A stretch of 8,445 nucleotides of DNA. Origin: Chamaesiphon sp. GTDB taxonomy: Bacteria > Cyanobacteriota > Cyanobacteriia > Cyanobacteriales > Chamaesiphonaceae. The stretch is from contig JAJAYU010000174.1 of NCBI GenBank assembly GCA_026786125.1, positions 1 through 8,445 of the forward strand, written 5' to 3'. This document shows, one piece after another, positions 6,624 through 8,445 of this stretch (positions are counted from its first letter, which is position 1; every line of letters starts with the position of its first letter). The notes beneath the pieces were generated by a model. It saw nothing but the letters and a program-made list of their open reading frames with translations, searched no databases and was not told where the DNA came from. The translations under genes and the position numbers were made by a program.

Positions 6624-6652
6624 GGGGGACGGGGAGACGGGGAGACGGGGAG
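6624..6652 (+). repeat. G-rich octamer tandem repeat, potential G-quadruplex
   Basis: Three exact copies of ACGGGGAG (6629-6636, 6637-6644, 6645-6652) follow a GGGGG run at 6624-6628. The result is four runs of at least four G separated by loops of 2, 4 and 4 nt, which fits the classical G-quadruplex pattern. It begins 5 nt after the M48 protease stop codon, so it would lie in that gene's 3' untranslated RNA in the G-rich sense. Similar G-rich short tandem repeats are common between genes in cyanobacteria. Confidence 0.75.
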
Positions 6653-6689
6653 AAATAAATGATATCCCCCATCCGCCACTTAGTACTAG

Positions 6690-6771
6690 CTATAGTAATC
6701 CTAAATGAGAAGCTTATCCCCTAGAGAGCAGTGCTGTCTTGTCAGTAGTAACTCAAATAGGATCGCTATAT
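6690..6771. repeat. Small fold-back element between convergent genes
   Basis: CTATAGTAATCCTAAATGAG at 6690-6709 and CTCAAATAGGATCGCTATAT at 6752-6771 are inverted copies matching at 15 of 20 positions, with a 42-nt middle. The whole is 82 bp and ends 14 bp before the end of menA. It may be a miniature inverted-repeat element or may serve as a bidirectional terminator for the M48 and menA genes. A single related end lies at 7914-7930. No coding capacity and no certain target-site duplication are visible. Confidence 0.5.
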
Positions 6772-6785
6772 CAACTATCAATTAA

Positions 6786-7691
6786 TTAACGTGGCAACAA
6801 AAACCCCAAAGCCAACAGCAATCCACTCACAAAGTGCAACCTCACCGCTAGATATTTACAGGTACGAACGATGTCTGGTCGATTGTGATGTGCCGAGACA
6901 AAATTAGTTAACTTAAAGGCTAATGGCAGACTCAGCAAGATTAATAATGTGGCGATCGGAAATAGTTTACTAATTACTCCAAAGACTGTCAGAATGTAAA
7001 TGCTTGCAGTACTCCATTGCAATACTCGCGCACCCATTTCTGTACCCATTCTGACAATTGGTGACAATTTACCAGCCGCCAAATCATCTTTGACTTGGTG
7101 AAAATGGGAGCAAAATAAAATTAGGCTAGTAGAAATACCGATAATGATTGAAGCTGTCAAATTGGCGATCGACCAAGATTGAGTTTGACTATAATAAGCT
7201 GCACTCAAAGCCAGTGGCCCAAAACAGATCGTACAAATTACTTCGCCCAAACCCTTGTAGCCCAATCGAAACGGTGGGCCTTGATAAGTATATCCTAGCA
7301 AGCAACAGAACAAGACGATCGCTACAACCGTCAGATCTTGTTGACCCCAAGAGATCGATCCAATCCCCACTAAACCTAATAATAAAAATAGATTTCCCAA
7401 CCAAAACATCAGATTACGATTGCCAGTTAAGTTGACGAGCGATTCAGCTTTATTAACATCAATTCCGGTATCACTATCAAACACATCGTTGCTAATATTC
7501 ATCCAAGCAAGGATAGCAATTGCCGCACCCAAAAATGTTCTCAAAATATTGAGATTGATCGATTGAGTCTGACTATAAGCGACCGCAGAACCCACCGTAA
7601 TTGGAATAATGGCCACAGTATACATTGGCGGTTTAATTGCTGCTAACCATAACTTAAACTTGGGTTGTTTGATCGTGTTCATTACAGCCAT
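6786..7691 (-). CDS. menA: 2-carboxy-1,4-naphthoquinone phytyltransferase (MenA)
   Basis: This UbiA-family membrane prenyltransferase of 301 residues transfers a phytyl chain to a 1,4-dihydroxy-2-naphthoate-type acceptor in phylloquinone (vitamin K1) synthesis for photosystem I. The N-terminal block KLWLAAIKPPMYTVAIIPITVG (13-34) is typical of cyanobacterial MenA (compare Synechocystis Slr1518). The two aspartate-rich motifs that bind prenyl diphosphate through magnesium are NISNDVFDSD (65-74) and HFHQVKDD (196-203). YQGPPFRLGYKGLGE (136-150) is also conserved. Around eight or nine hydrophobic segments are spread through the protein. Starts at 7691 or at the second Met codon, 7682, are both possible and neither has a Shine-Dalgarno sequence. 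The gene is preceded by a G-rich heptamer array and an inverted repeat that covers the start codon. Confidence 0.9.
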   Translation of the reverse strand: MAVMNTIKQPKFKLWLAAIKPPMYTVAIIPITVGSAVAYSQTQSINLNILRTFLGAAIAILAWMNISNDVFDSDTGIDVNKAESLVNLTGNRNLMFWLGNLFLLLGLVGIGSISWGQQDLTVVAIVLFCCLLGYTYQGPPFRLGYKGLGEVICTICFGPLALSAAYYSQTQSWSIANLTASIIIGISTSLILFCSHFHQVKDDLAAGKLSPIVRMGTEMGARVLQWSTASIYILTVFGVISKLFPIATLLILLSLPLAFKLTNFVSAHHNRPDIVRTCKYLAVRLHFVSGLLLALGFLLPR

Positions 7692-7752
7692 GATGGGGAT
7701 AGGGGATAGGGGATAGAGGATAGGGAATAGGGGTACCGCACAATGGCTGTAA
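7682..7752. repeat. 10-bp inverted repeat overlapping the menA start codon
   Basis: TTACAGCCAT at 7682-7691 and ATGGCTGTAA at 7743-7752 are perfectly complementary and enclose the heptamer array in a 51-nt loop. In a menA transcript beginning upstream of 7752, the stem would pair the first start codon (7691-7689) completely and the first base of the second candidate ATG. The repeat could be a translation-controlling hairpin or a trace of how the heptamer array was inserted. Confidence 0.6.
7695..7733 (+). repeat. Short tandem heptamer repeat (GGGGATA) upstream of menA
   Basis: Three perfect units of GGGGATA (7695-7701, 7702-7708, 7709-7715) are followed by two units with one mismatch each (GAGGATA, GGGAATA) and a final GGGG. 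Heptanucleotide short tandemly repeated repetitive (STRR) sequences of this kind are well known in cyanobacteria. The array begins 3 bp upstream of the menA start, so the menA leader would be a C- and pyrimidine-rich RNA without a Shine-Dalgarno sequence. Confidence 0.85.
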
Positions 7753-7913
7753 AGCTTTGCTTAACTAGCTATACCACGATCTCCGATGTGGGAATTCTCC
7801 TTGACAAAGAAAATTAACAAGCCTGAGACCTTTTTATGATGGCTGTTCCCTCTGAATTAATCTTCGTCTATACTACTTTAGTGTCTTGTAATATACATGA
7901 AGATTCTGAAATG

Positions 7914-7930
7914 ATTTAGGATGGCTATAG
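7914..7930 (+). repeat. Solo copy of the fold-back element end, upstream of lepB
   Basis: ATTTAGGATGGCTATAG matches the reverse complement of the 6690-6706 arm at 15 of 17 positions. It lies 27 nt upstream of the lepB start. No good inverted partner was found nearby; the sequence around 7771-7788 is only loosely similar. It could be a decayed element end or a shared regulatory or repeat motif. Confidence 0.45.
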
Positions 7931-7957
7931 AACGTGACCTCTCCCAGTAGCTCCTGC

Positions 7958-8445
7958 ATGAAGACAAATCCTGATGAATCTCCCCTAGAATCAACTGTAC
8001 CGCAGCCATTATTGGCAAGATTGTGGGGGAAATGGGGTGAAAACATCACGATTTTGGTGCTGGCATTGGGACTGGCATTCTTTATTCGGACATTTGTAGC
8101 CGAGCCACGTTATATCCCTTCTGAGTCAATGTTCCCGACATTAGAGATTGGAGATCGATTAATTGTCGAAAAGCTTTCCTACTATAGCCACCCACCTCAG
8201 CGGGGAGATATTATCGTCTTCACACCACCGCCACAATTGCAGGAACAAGGTTTTGAAGCGGATCAGGCTTTTATCAAACGAGTCATTGGTTTACCTGGTG
8301 ATACTGTCGAGGTTCAAAACGGTCGGGTATTGATTAATCGTGAGTTATTAACCGAGTCTTATATTGCCGAAGCACCCAATTATCTCATGTCACCGATGAT
8401 TGTACCCTCAGCACAATTGTTTGTGATGGGTGACAACCGCAACAA
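7958..8445 (+). CDS. lepB: Signal peptidase I, 5' part (cut by window end)
   Basis: The reading frame runs open from ATG 7958 to the window edge (162 complete codons), so the C-terminus is missing because of the window, not a mutation. The enzyme removes signal peptides from exported proteins at the membrane. A short polar N-terminus precedes one transmembrane helix (about 29-47). The catalytic serine is Ser57 in IPSESMFPTL (53-62) and the general-base lysine is Lys107 in AFIKRVIGLPGD (104-115). The GDNRN box is present at 158-162. The single N-terminal helix fits cyanobacterial and Gram-positive type SPases. No Shine-Dalgarno sequence precedes the ATG. A TTGACA at 7801-7806 has no -10 at the normal distance, so the promoter remains unclear. 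Confidence 0.92.
   Translation, partial: MKTNPDESPLESTVPQPLLARLWGKWGENITILVLALGLAFFIRTFVAEPRYIPSESMFPTLEIGDRLIVEKLSYYSHPPQRGDIIVFTPPPQLQEQGFEADQAFIKRVIGLPGDTVEVQNGRVLINRELLTESYIAEAPNYLMSPMIVPSAQLFVMGDNRN

Noticed and set aside
7148..7435. Frames inside menA on both strands
   Set aside because: They are shadows of the well-supported menA frame.
7801..7806. TTGACA -35-like box before lepB
   Set aside because: No -10 sequence at 16-18 nt; the nearest TATGAT (7835-7840) is 28 nt away.
7743..7817. 24-codon plus-strand frame starting at ATGGCTGTAA
   Set aside because: It begins in the inverted-repeat copy of the menA start and has no family features; most likely not translated.

Overview
The window is chromosomal DNA of a cyanobacterium. 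The evidence is the gene content: a gamma-tocopherol methyltransferase next to a cyanobacterial-type 4-hydroxyphenylpyruvate dioxygenase, a phylloquinone-type MenA phytyltransferase, a Ycf19/YggT membrane protein and a thioredoxin-fold 2Fe-2S ferredoxin. The DNA also has a strong excess of CGATCG, the core of the cyanobacterial HIP1 repeat, and G-rich short tandem repeats between genes. I could not assign a genus.

Layout. Positions 1-452 hold no convincing gene but carry a 14-bp perfect inverted repeat with competing partner arms. Two plus-strand genes follow, the tocopherol methyltransferase (453-1307) and HPPD (1523-2542), a pairing also known from Synechocystis (slr0089/slr0090). A plus-strand proline-rich, TonB-like envelope protein follows (2641-3798). 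It converges on a four-gene minus-strand run, read from 5677 down to 3841: ferredoxin, YtxH-like small membrane protein, YggT/Ycf19 and DUF456 membrane protein. Divergent from the ferredoxin is an M48 zinc metalloprotease with an N-terminal membrane anchor (5773-6618). It converges on menA (7691-6786, minus). Divergent from menA is the 5' part of a signal peptidase I gene (7958 to the window end, truncated by the window).

How the genes relate. HPPD makes homogentisate, the aromatic head group for tocopherol in cyanobacteria, and the methyltransferase performs the last step to alpha-tocopherol. MenA attaches the phytyl tail in phylloquinone synthesis for photosystem I. Three prenyl-lipid genes therefore lie within about 7 kb, although menA is separated from the other two. 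The rest is mostly envelope and membrane housekeeping: TonB-like protein, YggT, DUF456, YtxH-like protein, M48 protease and signal peptidase.

I did not find a clearly new multi-gene system. The most interesting material is between genes: a G-rich heptamer array bounded by a 10-bp inverted repeat that covers the menA start codon; a G-quadruplex-type octamer array just after the M48 stop codon; a small fold-back element with a related solo end upstream of lepB; and two copies of a TTCGRCTACGCTCA repeat, one of which encodes the last residues of the ferredoxin. The most interesting protein is the TonB-like one, which keeps the N-terminal SxxxH motif of TonB but has an unfamiliar C-terminal domain with two cysteines.
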